DNA of 64,000 nucleotides, taken from contig CAZQTW010000020.1 of NCBI GenBank assembly GCA_964596165.1, positions 20,113 to 84,112 of the forward strand, given 5' to 3'. Positions 6,762 through 15,777 of this stretch are shown piece after piece (the stretch's first letter is position 1; each line of letters begins with the position of its first letter). The position numbers and the translations under genes were made by a program. Source of the DNA: CAYUQT01 sp964596165. GTDB taxonomy: Bacteria; Planctomycetota; Phycisphaerae; UBA1845; JAFGLZ01. The notes beneath the pieces are model-generated. The model was not told the DNA's origin. It ran no database searches and saw nothing but the letters and a program-made list of their open reading frames with translations.

Positions 6762-9119
6762 ATGTTACGCGTTCGACGCCCTTCCTCGTGTCTCACCCAC
6801 GTGGTTCTGTTCGTGCTGAGCGCAGTCTGCGGTCCTCTTCGCGGCGAATCGCAGAAGGCCGATGCCGCCGGCATCCTTGAGGGCACTCAGGCCTTGACCA
6901 TACAAGGCGACGTCGCCGCGGAGATGGTTTCCGGTATCGACCGCTTCCTCACGCGAGAGCTGGAGCAGGCCCCGCAGCGACGGGGGGAATTCTGGCAGCC
7001 GGACTATGCCTCCGTTGATGCCTACCTTCGCAGCGCGGCGCCGCGTCGCGAACGCCTGCGGAAGCTCATTGGAGCGGTAGACCCGCGTCATGCCAATGTG
7101 ACGATGGACCTGGTAGCCGAAGCTGTCGGACCGACGCTGGTGGCCAGGGGAAACGGCTACACCGTCGCGGCCGTTCGTTGGCCGGTTCTGGAGGGCCTGG
7201 ACGGCGAGGGGCTTCTCCTGAAGCCCGAGGGCGATCCCATCGCGCATGTCATCGCGTTGCCCGATGCCGACTGGACGCCGGAGATGCTCGTCGGCCTCGC
7301 GTCTGGGATACCGCCGGAGGCCCAGTTTGCTCGCCGACTTGCGGAGAACAACTGCGAGGTGCTTGTGCCGATGCTGATCGACCGCGCCGACACGTTTTCC
7401 GGCAAGCCCAAGGTCCGCATGACCAACCAGCCGCATCGTGAGTTCGTTCAGCGGATTGCGTTTCAGGTGGGACGGACGCCGATTGGCTACGAAGTGCAGA
7501 AGGTGCTTGCGGTGGTGGACTACTTCACGCAAGTCGCCGCGGGCAAGGACCCTGCCATTGCCGCGATCGGTTATGGGGAGGGTGGTTTGTTGGCCCTATA
7601 CAGCGCGGCCATTGACCCGCGAATCGACGCGGTGGCCGTCTGCGGATATTTCCAATCGCGCCGGGAGGTCTGGTCCGAGCCGATCTATCGCAACATCTGG
7701 TCACTGCTTCGCGAGTTCGGCGACGCCGAGATCGCCTCGTTGGTTGCCCCCCGAACGCTCATCATCGAGGCGTGCAAGGGACCGGAGGTCGCTGGGCCGC
7801 CCGAGGCCCGCGAGGGCCGCAGAGGGGCCGCCCCGGGGCGGTTGGTCAGCCCGTCCCTGGAGTCTGTCGAGGCCGAGTTTGCCCGTGTCGAGGTGACATA
7901 CGACAAGCTGAGCGCACGTGCGAAGTTGATACGGGTTGTCAGCGGTGACGGCACCGGCCGCCCCGGCTCCTCCGGGATGCTGGCGGGGCTGCTCACTGCC
8001 CTTGGCCGTCCGATCAGACCGGACGCCTTGAAGACCGCGGGCGAAGCCCCGATCGACGGGCGCAAAGGGTTCGACCCCCAGACCCGATTGCATCGTCAGT
8101 TCGATCAGATGGTCGAGCACGCACAGCGGCTGGCTCGGCACTCGCATTTCCGCCGCGAGGAGTTCTGGTCGAAGGCCAACGCCTCCACCGTCGCGAGGTG
8201 GCAACAGTCGTGCCGGTCCTACAAACAATATCTCTGGGAGGAGGTCATTGGCCGGCTGCCTTCGCCGAGTATGCCCGCCAACCCACGCACGCGGCAGGCG
8301 TATGATGAGCCCATGTGGCGCGGATACGAGGTGATGCTCGACACGTGGCCGGATGTGTTTGCCTACGGCGTATTGCTTGTTCCGAAAGACCTCAGGGCCG
8401 GCGAGCGTCGGCCGGTGGTAGTCTGTCAGCATGGTCTTGAGGGCCGTCCGGGCGACCTTGTCGACCCTAGGATCAACTCGTGCTATCACGCCTTCGGCGC
8501 CAAGTTGGCTGATCGGGGCTTCGTTGTTTACGCCCCGCAGAATCCGTATATAGGCGGGGACACCTTTCGCATGCTCCAACGCAAGGCGAATCCGCTTAAA
8601 CTGTCGCTGTTCTCGTTTATCGTCGGCCAGCACGAGCGAACGCTGGATTGGCTGGCCGGTCTTCCGTTCGTGGATGACCAGCGAATGGCGTTCTACGGCT
8701 TGTCGTACGGCGGCAAGACGGCCGTCCGCGTGCCGCCACTCCTGGAGCGCTATTGCCTGTCTATCTGTTCGGGCGATTTCGATGAGTGGATACTCAAGAC
8801 CACGACGATCGATTACGCGGCCGGGTATCCGCTGACGGGCGAATGGGAGATTCCCGAGTTTGACCTTGGCCACACGTTCAACCATGCGGAGCTGGCCAAT
8901 TTGATGATTCCCCGTCCGTTCATGGTCGAGCGCGGCCATGACGACGGTGTTGCGTTGGACGAATGGGTCGCGTGGGAGTACGCCAAGGTCCGCCGCCGGT
9001 ACAACAAGATGGGCATCGGAGATCGCACGACGATCGAATACTTCAATGGTCCCCACGAGATCCACGGCGTCGGGACGTTCGAGTTTCTGCACCGCCATCT
9101 GAAGTGGCCGACGAAGTAG
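6762..9119 (+). CDS. Secreted tandem alpha/beta-hydrolase (acetyl xylan esterase/DLH-like)
   Basis: A 785-residue protein with two alpha/beta-hydrolase modules. The start ATG at 6762 follows AGGTGGAG; an ATG at 6741 has no such site. The signal peptide is MLRVRRPSSCLTHVVLFVLSA.. ending near ..CGPLRGES. In the first module the nucleophile-elbow position reads GYGEGG, so the catalytic Ser is replaced by Gly or Glu. The second module has an intact elbow, GLSYGG (FYGLSYGGKTAVRV), a preceding substrate loop VVVCQHGLEGRPGD, and late acid and His candidates in RGHDDGVALDEW and FNGPHEIHG. Such duplicated hydrolases are common among planctomycete secreted enzymes. It probably de-esterifies a polysaccharide or cleaves peptides; the first domain is likely structural. 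Confidence 0.75.
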   Translation: MLRVRRPSSCLTHVVLFVLSAVCGPLRGESQKADAAGILEGTQALTIQGDVAAEMVSGIDRFLTRELEQAPQRRGEFWQPDYASVDAYLRSAAPRRERLRKLIGAVDPRHANVTMDLVAEAVGPTLVARGNGYTVAAVRWPVLEGLDGEGLLLKPEGDPIAHVIALPDADWTPEMLVGLASGIPPEAQFARRLAENNCEVLVPMLIDRADTFSGKPKVRMTNQPHREFVQRIAFQVGRTPIGYEVQKVLAVVDYFTQVAAGKDPAIAAIGYGEGGLLALYSAAIDPRIDAVAVCGYFQSRREVWSEPIYRNIWSLLREFGDAEIASLVAPRTLIIEACKGPEVAGPPEAREGRRGAAPGRLVSPSLESVEAEFARVEVTYDKLSARAKLIRVVSGDGTGRPGSSGMLAGLLTALGRPIRPDALKTAGEAPIDGRKGFDPQTRLHRQFDQMVEHAQRLARHSHFRREEFWSKANASTVARWQQSCRSYKQYLWEEVIGRLPSPSMPANPRTRQAYDEPMWRGYEVMLDTWPDVFAYGVLLVPKDLRAGERRPVVVCQHGLEGRPGDLVDPRINSCYHAFGAKLADRGFVVYAPQNPYIGGDTFRMLQRKANPLKLSLFSFIVGQHERTLDWLAGLPFVDDQRMAFYGLSYGGKTAVRVPPLLERYCLSICSGDFDEWILKTTTIDYAAGYPLTGEWEIPEFDLGHTFNHAELANLMIPRPFMVERGHDDGVALDEWVAWEYAKVRRRYNKMGIGDRTTIEYFNGPHEIHGVGTFEFLHRHLKWPTK

Positions 9120-9258
9120 CGTCGCTCCCATTACCGCTCTTGCCGGCGCCGCTGGAACGTGCCCGGACTTGGTGCCCGTCAAAGCTTGTGATAAGCTACC
9201 AATCGTCGTGGCCGTGGAAAGCAATTCCGAGCCGACGGTCTTCTTGGGAGAGTCTGTG

Positions 9259-10683
9259 ATGAGGGAAATCGCCTATCAAAGGTGCATCAACCCGGACTGC
9301 AATGCCACCTACGGGGTGGACGAGATCCTGTTCGACTGCCGCAAGTGCCGGAGCCTTTTGGATATTCAGTACGATTGGGACCGGGTAGCCGTTCCGCGGG
9401 AGATGTGTTTCTTCGAACACCGTTGGAGTACTCGGGAAAGCGTGGTCGATTTCTCCGGCGTATGGCGTTTTCGCGAGTTATTGCCGTTCGCACGAGAGCG
9501 GGAGATTCTGACGATAGGTGAGGGTCGAACCAACCTTCAAACCGCCGACCTGTTGGCGCGCCAGTTGGGTATGCGCCCCGGCCATCTGTTTCTGCAATAT
9601 GAAGGTCTCAATCCGTCCGGGAGTTTCAAGGACAACGGGATGACAGCGGCCTTCACGCTGGCCCGCAAGCTCGGTCGCAAGCGTGTCGCGTGCGCTTCGA
9701 CGGGTAACACCAGCGCTTCGTTGGCAATGTTCGCCTCGCTGTCGGCCAGCCAGGGCGGTGACGCCATGCAGGGCATCGTTTTCATCGGCAGTGGGAAGAT
9801 CGCTTACGGCAAGCTGTCGCAAGCACTCGACTATGGTGCGCTGACTTTGCAAATCGAGGGGGATTTCGACGCCTGTTTGCGCCGCGTCCGCGAGGCGTCG
9901 GACCAGTTGGGATTGTACCTCATGAACTCGGTCAATCCGTTCCGACTGGAAGGGCAGAAGGCCATCATGTACCGTGTTCTTGAAGCGCGCGATTGGAATG
10001 TCCCCGACTGGATCATCGTTCCGGGAGGGAACCTGGGCAACTGCAGCGCGTTTGGCAAGGCGTTTGCCGAGCTGTATGAGCTGGGTTTGGTCGACCGGAT
10101 TCCGCGTCTGGGGGTTATCAATGCAACGGGCGCAAACACGCTGTACCAACTCCACACGCAACAAGGCGTGAGGTGGAACGACGGGCGAGTGGATAGCGGC
10201 AAGATAGGCCTGCTCTACGGCCAGATGGATCAGAGCGGCTATAAGCCCCACACGGTCGCATCGGCCATCGAGATCAGCCGGCCGGTGAACCTGCCGAAGG
10301 CCCTGCGTGCGCTGGATACCATGAAGGGCGTCGTGCGTGAGGTGTCCGACGAAGACATATTGGAGCACAAGGCGCTGGTGGGGCGGTTCGGTTTCGGCTG
10401 CGAGCCGGCCAGCGGGGCGAGTGTGGCCGGGCTTCACGTGTTGCTGAATGAGAATGTGATCGGTCGGGATGATCATGTCGTATGCATACTCACCGGGCAC
10501 GAACTGAAGGATCCCGATGCGACGGTTCGCTACCACACCGGTATTGACACGAAATCGGCGGAGTTGCCGCCGCCCAAGCCGGTGAAAGGGAAGTACGCCA
10601 ACCCGCCGATCAAAGTGGCCGACGATCTGGATGCCATCTGTAAAGCCATCGGTCACCATGGACCGCTGTCCGGGGCGAACTGA
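9259..10683 (+). CDS. thrC: Threonine synthase
   Basis: PLP-dependent lyase converting O-phospho-L-homoserine to threonine, the last step of threonine biosynthesis. The 474-residue protein starts at ATG 9259 (GGAGAG six bases upstream; an upstream in-frame ATG at 9169 lies in the intergenic region). The N-terminal zinc ribbon CINPDCNATYG..FDCRKC is followed by the fold-type II PLP domain, with the Schiff-base Lys in GLNPSGSFKDNGM (about residues 118-130), a phosphate-binding loop (CASTGNTSAS) and the C-terminal CILTGHELKDPD. The longer zinc-ribbon form is a common bacterial variant. folD follows after about 57 bases, and the two may be cotranscribed. Confidence 0.9.
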   Translation: MREIAYQRCINPDCNATYGVDEILFDCRKCRSLLDIQYDWDRVAVPREMCFFEHRWSTRESVVDFSGVWRFRELLPFAREREILTIGEGRTNLQTADLLARQLGMRPGHLFLQYEGLNPSGSFKDNGMTAAFTLARKLGRKRVACASTGNTSASLAMFASLSASQGGDAMQGIVFIGSGKIAYGKLSQALDYGALTLQIEGDFDACLRRVREASDQLGLYLMNSVNPFRLEGQKAIMYRVLEARDWNVPDWIIVPGGNLGNCSAFGKAFAELYELGLVDRIPRLGVINATGANTLYQLHTQQGVRWNDGRVDSGKIGLLYGQMDQSGYKPHTVASAIEISRPVNLPKALRALDTMKGVVREVSDEDILEHKALVGRFGFGCEPASGASVAGLHVLLNENVIGRDDHVVCILTGHELKDPDATVRYHTGIDTKSAELPPPKPVKGKYANPPIKVADDLDAICKAIGHHGPLSGAN

Positions 10684-10740
10684 CTTGCTCCGGGAAATGA
10701 TATGGAGTCTTCGGCACCTGATAGAATCGCAGAGGCGTGC

Positions 10741-11724
10741 ATGACAGCGAGAATACTGGATGGCGAGGCGATAGCGGCGCGGCTGAAGGCTGGTCTCGTC
10801 GAGGAAATCGAATCACTTAAGAAAGCCGGCAGACCGCCGCATCTCGTGGCCGTACAGGTCGGTGATCCGCCTGCTTCGCGAATCTACGTGAACCAGCAGA
10901 AGAAGGCATGCGAGGACATCGGGCTGACTTATGATCTCCACCAACTGCCCGAACAGTGCTCGGAGCAGGATGTGCGGGATGAGATCCGGCGTCTTAATGA
11001 TGACGTCGGTGTCACGGGCATCATCCTCCAGATGCCCCTGGGGCCCGGGATGGATGCCCGCAAGGTCCAGGTGACCATTTCACCGGAGAAGGACGTTGAG
11101 GGCATGCATCCGGTCAACATGGGCCGCTTGTTCTACGGCGGCGGTATCGTCCGTCCGTGCACGCCGGCCGGGGCGGTCGAACTGCTGACGAGCACCGGCG
11201 TGAGTCTGGCCGGCAAAGAGGCTGTGGTCGTCGGCCACAGTGAGATCGTCGGCAAACCCATTGCCGCCATTCTCCTGCAGTCGCTCAACGAATCACCTAC
11301 GGTCACGGTCTGCCACGTCGCAACGAGAGACCTGGCCTCCCATACCCGGCGGGCGGAGATCCTGTTTGTAGCCACCGGCAAGGCGCAGGCCGTCTGGCAG
11401 TTGTATGACAGGGCTCGCAAAGGCGGTCAGACCGTTCCCAAGCCGGATTTGTCACCCCTGATCAAGGCCGACATGGTCAAGGAGGGCGTCATCGTCATCG
11501 ATGTTGCGGTGAACCGGATCCCCAAGGCCTTGGACGACGCGGGCAATCCCGTATTGAACGACAAGGGCAAGCCGAACATGGTCACGGTTGGAGACGTGGA
11601 CTTCGAGGCCGTCCGAGACAAGTGTGCTTGGATTACACCGGTACCCGGCGGTTGCGGGCCGATGACCGTCGCGATGCTGCTGAAGAACACGGTTGAGTGT
11701 GCCAAGGCGACGATGGGGCATTAG
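10741..11724 (+). CDS. folD: Bifunctional methylenetetrahydrofolate dehydrogenase/cyclohydrolase, divergent active site
   Basis: Interconverts 5,10-methylene-THF, methenyl-THF and 10-formyl-THF in one-carbon metabolism. At 327 residues it is longer than most FolD proteins (about 285-300), through an insert around residues 219-238 (QLYDRARKGGQTVPKPDLSP). Family motifs are present: LQMPLGPG, KDVEGMHPVN, GHSEIVGKP, TPVPGGCGPMTV. In the catalytic strand the sequence is IYVNQQKKACEDIG: the position of the cyclohydrolase Lys (K56 in the human enzyme) is Gln, and the Asp of KDVDG is Glu. The start is ATG at 10741; an ATG at 10702 would add 13 residues. Family assignment is firm, but cyclohydrolase competence is questionable. 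Confidence 0.88.
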   Translation: MTARILDGEAIAARLKAGLVEEIESLKKAGRPPHLVAVQVGDPPASRIYVNQQKKACEDIGLTYDLHQLPEQCSEQDVRDEIRRLNDDVGVTGIILQMPLGPGMDARKVQVTISPEKDVEGMHPVNMGRLFYGGGIVRPCTPAGAVELLTSTGVSLAGKEAVVVGHSEIVGKPIAAILLQSLNESPTVTVCHVATRDLASHTRRAEILFVATGKAQAVWQLYDRARKGGQTVPKPDLSPLIKADMVKEGVIVIDVAVNRIPKALDDAGNPVLNDKGKPNMVTVGDVDFEAVRDKCAWITPVPGGCGPMTVAMLLKNTVECAKATMGH

Positions 11725-11760
11725 GGTTTCCTCTCGTACGAAGGTCGGCGTTCCCCGGGA

Positions 11761-12018
11761 TCAGAGCATGATGCGAATCGACTGCGCCGTTGAAAAGGAC
11801 CTCCCGCGGAAATCGGCCTTGAGTTTACGCAGATCCCTATCCCGGTAGCAGGGCTGGACGGTGTGCAGGCCGTCGAGGTCCGCCTCGATCATGTCCGGGC
11901 GCCGTTCGGCCTTCGCGCGGGTCCAGAATTCCGTCGACGCGCCGCACCCTGTCGTCGCGCGGTCGGGCCCGATGTGGCTGAATGCGACCGGGACCGTTTT
12001 CCTTGGAGTCATTGCCAA
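11761..12018 (-). CDS. Small hypothetical protein (weak)
   Basis: An 85-residue minus-strand frame starting at ATG 2-codon pair MAM (12018) and ending 37 bases after the folD stop on the other strand. It is basic and contains RDRDLRKLKADFRGRSFST but has no family I recognise, no membrane segment and only a distant AGGAG upstream. The competing frames in the same interval look less protein-like. It may be real or spurious. The rest of the 12019-12239 interval holds nothing I can name. Confidence 0.25.
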   Translation of the reverse strand: MAMTPRKTVPVAFSHIGPDRATTGCGASTEFWTRAKAERRPDMIEADLDGLHTVQPCYRDRDLRKLKADFRGRSFSTAQSIRIML

Positions 12019-12239
12019 CCGAGTACTCCTTTTTCGGGCACGTTACCACGCCCACAGAAACCGGCACCGGGTGGGAGGCGAACGCATCCGGCGGATCTTG
12101 CGACAATCAGGGAGTGTTCCTGTGCGGGTTTAGGCGGACAGTTGCTGCCCGGCAACCGGCCATGAAGGAGCCAGTCACGTCGGGATTGGAGGTGCGGAAA
12201 GTCTGTGAGTTGTGCGGAGGATGTGATGAAACGAACCCG

Positions 12240-13736
12240 CTAGCTCTTCTTGTCGGCCAAGGCTGCCTCGAATGTCTTGCGGGTGGCTTGGAGCCGGTTT
12301 TGTGCCTCCTCGGCGGCCAGTCGAGCGGATTCGACACGACGCTGCGCATCCTCGTACTCTTTCTGGGCTTGAAGCGCGGACAGTGCCTCATCCCGAACCG
12401 CCTCGGCCGCTTGTCGGATCTGGCGGTACTCGGTCAGGGAAGCTTGTATCTGTTGTTGGGTCCGTTCGAGGCGTTCGAGGACGTCGAGAAAACGGTTCAT
12501 TTGTTCGGTTATGACGCTTCTGATCGCAAGGGTCTCCGATCGCAGGTCGGCCGCAAGATCCGTCTCATTCGATGTGGTGGACGTTGCCGCCGGAGCGGTC
12601 GGCGTGGCGGTGCCGATATCGGCCGTCAACCGGCTCAAGGCCGCGTCGGCGGTTTCGAGGGCGACATCGATGGCCGTCGCGGCTGTTTGCAGCTTGGTTG
12701 GCCCCTCGTCCACGAGGGGCCGGGCCAAGACTTCGCTGTCAGAAGAAGCCTCGGCGGTTGACGCGGCCGAGAGGGCCTCGACACAGGGCTCATCGATAGC
12801 GATGTTCGATTTCCGTTCGCCGCCGACATCCTCCTTGTGGAGGGGCGGGTGAGCCGGTGCTGTCTTGACGACCTCTTCCGCTGCGTCGCCCACGGCCTCC
12901 GGGACAACGGCGTCGGCATTCTTGCCGTCGAAAACGGCGGAATCAGACAGCACGGCGGCCTCGCTCGTGGACCTGTCGTCGGCCACGGCCAATGCCGAGC
13001 TGATACTCTCATCAAGATCCTTCATGACTTCGTCCGCGGTGACGCGGTCGATACCACCATCGGCCGGCTCCTCGGCTGTTGGGTCGGGCAGATCAGGGGT
13101 CAGCATCGCCTCCGCCTCGGCAAGCACCGCATCCGCATTGTCAGACGTTTCCGGCGTCTTCACATCAGCACCTCTCTGCCTCGTGACTGTGGTTTGAAGA
13201 GGATCGGCGAGTCCGCCTTCCGCCGATGCCCAATACTCCTGCGCCAGTGCGTCAGCCTCCGTTCCCCCCATGCTTCGGATCCTTTCGGCCACGCTCCAGT
13301 GAAAGGACTCGGCCTCCTGTTGTATCGTTTCGAGCGGCAAGGCTGCCGCCGTTTCGGGTTCGTCCGCGTCCATGGCCGCCGCGCATTCACGGGCGATCGG
13401 CAGCCTCGCGTCCTTTAAGATCTGGCATATCTCCAAGAGGTCGGGCAACTCATCCCGCTTGGCGTCGCCCGCTGCCTCCCATGCCTTGGCCAGCGTATCC
13501 AGAGCCTCCACGACCCGATCGTTGCAGCCGAGGCCAAATCGCAGGAGTATTTCAACCTCCGTTCGGAGGTGGAGATGGTCCTTTGGTCCCTCGACCGTGA
13601 CCGTTTGGACGTTGCCGGCTCGGACAAACGAGTAGGTCCTTGGATAGTCCGCCAACGCGCCGTCTCCTGTGCCGGTCTCCCTTGCGCAATGTCCCCACGG
13701 CTTGGTTCGTGGCGCACTGCCACCGACCGCCTTCAT
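12240..13736 (-). CDS. Acidic, alanine-rich coiled-coil protein of unknown function
   Basis: Unrecognised protein of about 498 residues from ATG 13736; a TTG at 13655 with GGAG upstream is an equally good start. The N-terminal 100 residues form a compact helical domain (HLRTEVEILLRFGLGCNDRV, then LLEICQILKDARLPIARECA). A long low-complexity acidic Ala/Asp/Thr linker follows (roughly residues 180-370). The C-terminal 110 residues form a continuous coiled coil rich in Gln, Arg and Glu (RFLDVLERLERTQQQIQASL, QKEYEDAQRRVESARLAAEE), ending in a lysine-rich tail. No signal peptide or membrane segment is visible, so it is probably cytoplasmic, perhaps a scaffold. The open frame upstream to 13910 is not supported by a ribosome binding site. 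Confidence 0.6.
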   Translation of the reverse strand: MKAVGGSAPRTKPWGHCARETGTGDGALADYPRTYSFVRAGNVQTVTVEGPKDHLHLRTEVEILLRFGLGCNDRVVEALDTLAKAWEAAGDAKRDELPDLLEICQILKDARLPIARECAAAMDADEPETAAALPLETIQQEAESFHWSVAERIRSMGGTEADALAQEYWASAEGGLADPLQTTVTRQRGADVKTPETSDNADAVLAEAEAMLTPDLPDPTAEEPADGGIDRVTADEVMKDLDESISSALAVADDRSTSEAAVLSDSAVFDGKNADAVVPEAVGDAAEEVVKTAPAHPPLHKEDVGGERKSNIAIDEPCVEALSAASTAEASSDSEVLARPLVDEGPTKLQTAATAIDVALETADAALSRLTADIGTATPTAPAATSTTSNETDLAADLRSETLAIRSVITEQMNRFLDVLERLERTQQQIQASLTEYRQIRQAAEAVRDEALSALQAQKEYEDAQRRVESARLAAEEAQNRLQATRKTFEAALADKKS

Positions 13737-13983
13737 GCCTATCGACTGGTACGAGGGTCGACATGAGATCCTGCCGCGGCGCCGAACCGGACTTCGTCGG
13801 GCGCGGGTTATCGGAACTCGATTTTCTCTGGGCACTTGGTTTCGGGGCTTCCGTCCGATTGGAGGGTCCGAGAATACCGGTGTTGAAGGCCGCAGCGACA
13901 ACTCATACACTCGCCGTGGGAGAAGCGGTCTGCTAGGCTAGTGGCCGGAGACGGGCATGACGGTTCTTGAGGAGCGGCTTGCA

Positions 13984-14835
13984 ATGAGGATGGTCCCCTG
14001 GGTGTTCGTGAACTGCTGGCTGATGGCCGGCGAAGGGATGGCCGTCGGCAACGCGGCCGACCGGCCGGAGGCCCTGATGCGGCTCAGCGATCCGCGATGG
14101 GACGGCCGGATGGTGTGCGCGCATCGCGGCGATCGACAGGCCGGTCCGGACAACTCGGCCGTTGCGATCGAAGCGGCGATTCCGGTTGCGGATACGATCG
14201 AGATTGACTTACGACCCAGTCGGGACGGCGTCTACTTTTGCTTTCATGATTCCACGCTGACCCAGTCCAACTGCGTTGTTCCCGATGCTTCATGGCACGG
14301 ACGGCCCCTCGGATCGCTGACGGCCGCGGAGCTTCGGCACGTTCGCTTGTCGGGATCGAAGGCTGCGCCGCTGTTGAGTTACGCGGAGGCGCTGGCCATT
14401 GCCAAGAAGAACCGAGCGTGTCTGCAGTTGGACCTCAAAACGGAGTCGAACGCGACGGTGGACGCCGTGGTTCGACAGGCGGCGGAGACCGGCATGGATC
14501 GCTCGATCATCATCCAATGCCAGTTGCCGTCGACCTTGGCCTACGTTCGCAAGACCTATCCTCAGGTGGCTACGCTGGCGCGCTGTAGAAGCGTCGCGAT
14601 GGTCCGAGTGGCACTGGACCTGAAGCCGACGATCGTTCAGGGAGACGATGCGTGGATGAAGGACGACGTGCGTCGCCTGGTTCGCCAATCGGGCGCGAAG
14701 TTGCTGGACAAGGCAATGGGTAGGGACACGGATCGACCGGAGGGCTGGCAATCGCTGTATGCGAAAGGCTACCACCTGCTGATGACCGACAAACCCCGCG
14801 AGCTTCGAGCGTGGCTGAAGGCGAATGTGAAGTGA
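13984..14835 (+). CDS. Secreted glycerophosphodiester phosphodiesterase
   Basis: Hydrolyses glycerophosphodiesters to glycerol-3-phosphate and an alcohol. The 283-residue TIM-barrel protein begins at ATG 13984 with GAGGAG upstream and an N-terminal hydrophobic stretch (MRMVPWVFVNCWLMAGEG) suggesting export. The GDPD catalytic set is present: HRGD at about residues 47-50, the metal-binding EID at about 73-75, and the general acid/base His in FCFHDSTLT at about 88. Later beta-strands carry LQLDLKTE. Its closest neighbour is trpC, 28 bases downstream on the same strand, so the two may share a transcript although their functions look unrelated. Confidence 0.85.
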   Translation: MRMVPWVFVNCWLMAGEGMAVGNAADRPEALMRLSDPRWDGRMVCAHRGDRQAGPDNSAVAIEAAIPVADTIEIDLRPSRDGVYFCFHDSTLTQSNCVVPDASWHGRPLGSLTAAELRHVRLSGSKAAPLLSYAEALAIAKKNRACLQLDLKTESNATVDAVVRQAAETGMDRSIIIQCQLPSTLAYVRKTYPQVATLARCRSVAMVRVALDLKPTIVQGDDAWMKDDVRRLVRQSGAKLLDKAMGRDTDRPEGWQSLYAKGYHLLMTDKPRELRAWLKANVK

Positions 14836-14863
14836 CGCGGCGGGTCGAGCGACGGGGTTCTTG

Positions 14864-15673
14864 ATGCCGAACATACTCGACGAGATCCTAGCGGTGAAAC
14901 GGACCGATGTGGCGGCCGCCATGCAGCGTCGCCCCCTGGGCGACGTTCAGAAGGCGGCCGCCGACACGCCGCGCCCTCGCAACTTCTACGCGGCCATTGC
15001 CGCCGCGCCGCCGCGGGGGATTCACCTCATTGCCGAAGTCAAGAAGGCATCACCATCTGCCGGGCTGATCCGTGGGGACTTCGATCCGGCCGGTGTCGCC
15101 CGCATCTACCACGCGGCCGGTGCGTCGGCGATCAGTTGCCTCACCGATGAGCGGTTCTTTGAGGGGCGGCTGGAGTTCATTCAGCAGATCCGACAGGTCG
15201 TTCCGCTGCCCGTATTGCGGAAGGACTTTATCATTGACGAGTATCAGATCTACGAGTCCCGAGCGGCCGGCGCGGATGCGATCCTGCTGATTGCAGAGAT
15301 CCTGACGCCGCAGCAGATTCTCGACTGGATGATCCTTGCCGGCGAGCTGAATCTGACTGTCCTCTTGGAGGTTCACGAGGCCGATACGCTGATGCGGGTG
15401 CGGTCGGTGATCGGTTTTCCGCACCGGCGCTATAGCCTGCTGGGCATCAACAATCGCGACCTGAAGACGCAGACCATCGATCTTGCCACGACAACGCGAC
15501 TGGCCGAGTTGGCCGAGGAGGGCACGATGGTCGTCTCAGAGAGCGGCGTGAAGACGCGCGAAGATGTGTTGCGGCTTCAGAGAGCCGGCGCGAGGGCGAT
15601 TCTGATCGGCGAAACGCTCATGCGTTCGCCGGATATTGCGGCGAAGGTCGAGGAGTTGTTCGGGTCGTCGTAG
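14864..15673 (+). CDS. trpC: Indole-3-glycerol-phosphate synthase
   Basis: Catalyses ring closure of carboxyphenylaminodeoxyribulose phosphate to indole-3-glycerol phosphate in tryptophan biosynthesis. The 269-residue (beta/alpha)8 barrel shows all family landmarks: AEVKKASPSAG (catalytic Lys and phosphate contacts), VLRKDFIIDEYQ (second active-site Lys), LLGINNRDLKT and VVSESGVKT. The start is ATG at 14864; a TTG immediately before it is ignored. No other trp genes are next to it, so it is a dispersed pathway gene. The length matches stand-alone TrpC proteins rather than a TrpC-TrpF fusion. Confidence 0.95.
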   Translation: MPNILDEILAVKRTDVAAAMQRRPLGDVQKAAADTPRPRNFYAAIAAAPPRGIHLIAEVKKASPSAGLIRGDFDPAGVARIYHAAGASAISCLTDERFFEGRLEFIQQIRQVVPLPVLRKDFIIDEYQIYESRAAGADAILLIAEILTPQQILDWMILAGELNLTVLLEVHEADTLMRVRSVIGFPHRRYSLLGINNRDLKTQTIDLATTTRLAELAEEGTMVVSESGVKTREDVLRLQRAGARAILIGETLMRSPDIAAKVEELFGSS

Positions 15674-15777
15674 CACAACGGGGACAGGCACCCTTTTGTC
15701 GTTCACAACCCGCCAGTCTATCCCGAAAGGACGGGGGGGGCGTTCCATGTTTTATTCCGACGTGGCTGTACGTTCGT

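Noticed and set aside
7701..9224. 507-codon minus-strand open frame opposite the secreted hydrolase
   Set aside because: Antisense shadow of a gene with intact nucleophile elbow and signal peptide; its own translation is rich in Arg, Pro and His without domains.
11837..12165. Several overlapping frames on both strands between folD and the coiled-coil gene
   Set aside because: Arg/Pro/Gly-rich translations typical of GC-rich shadows; only the 85-residue minus frame was kept, at low confidence.
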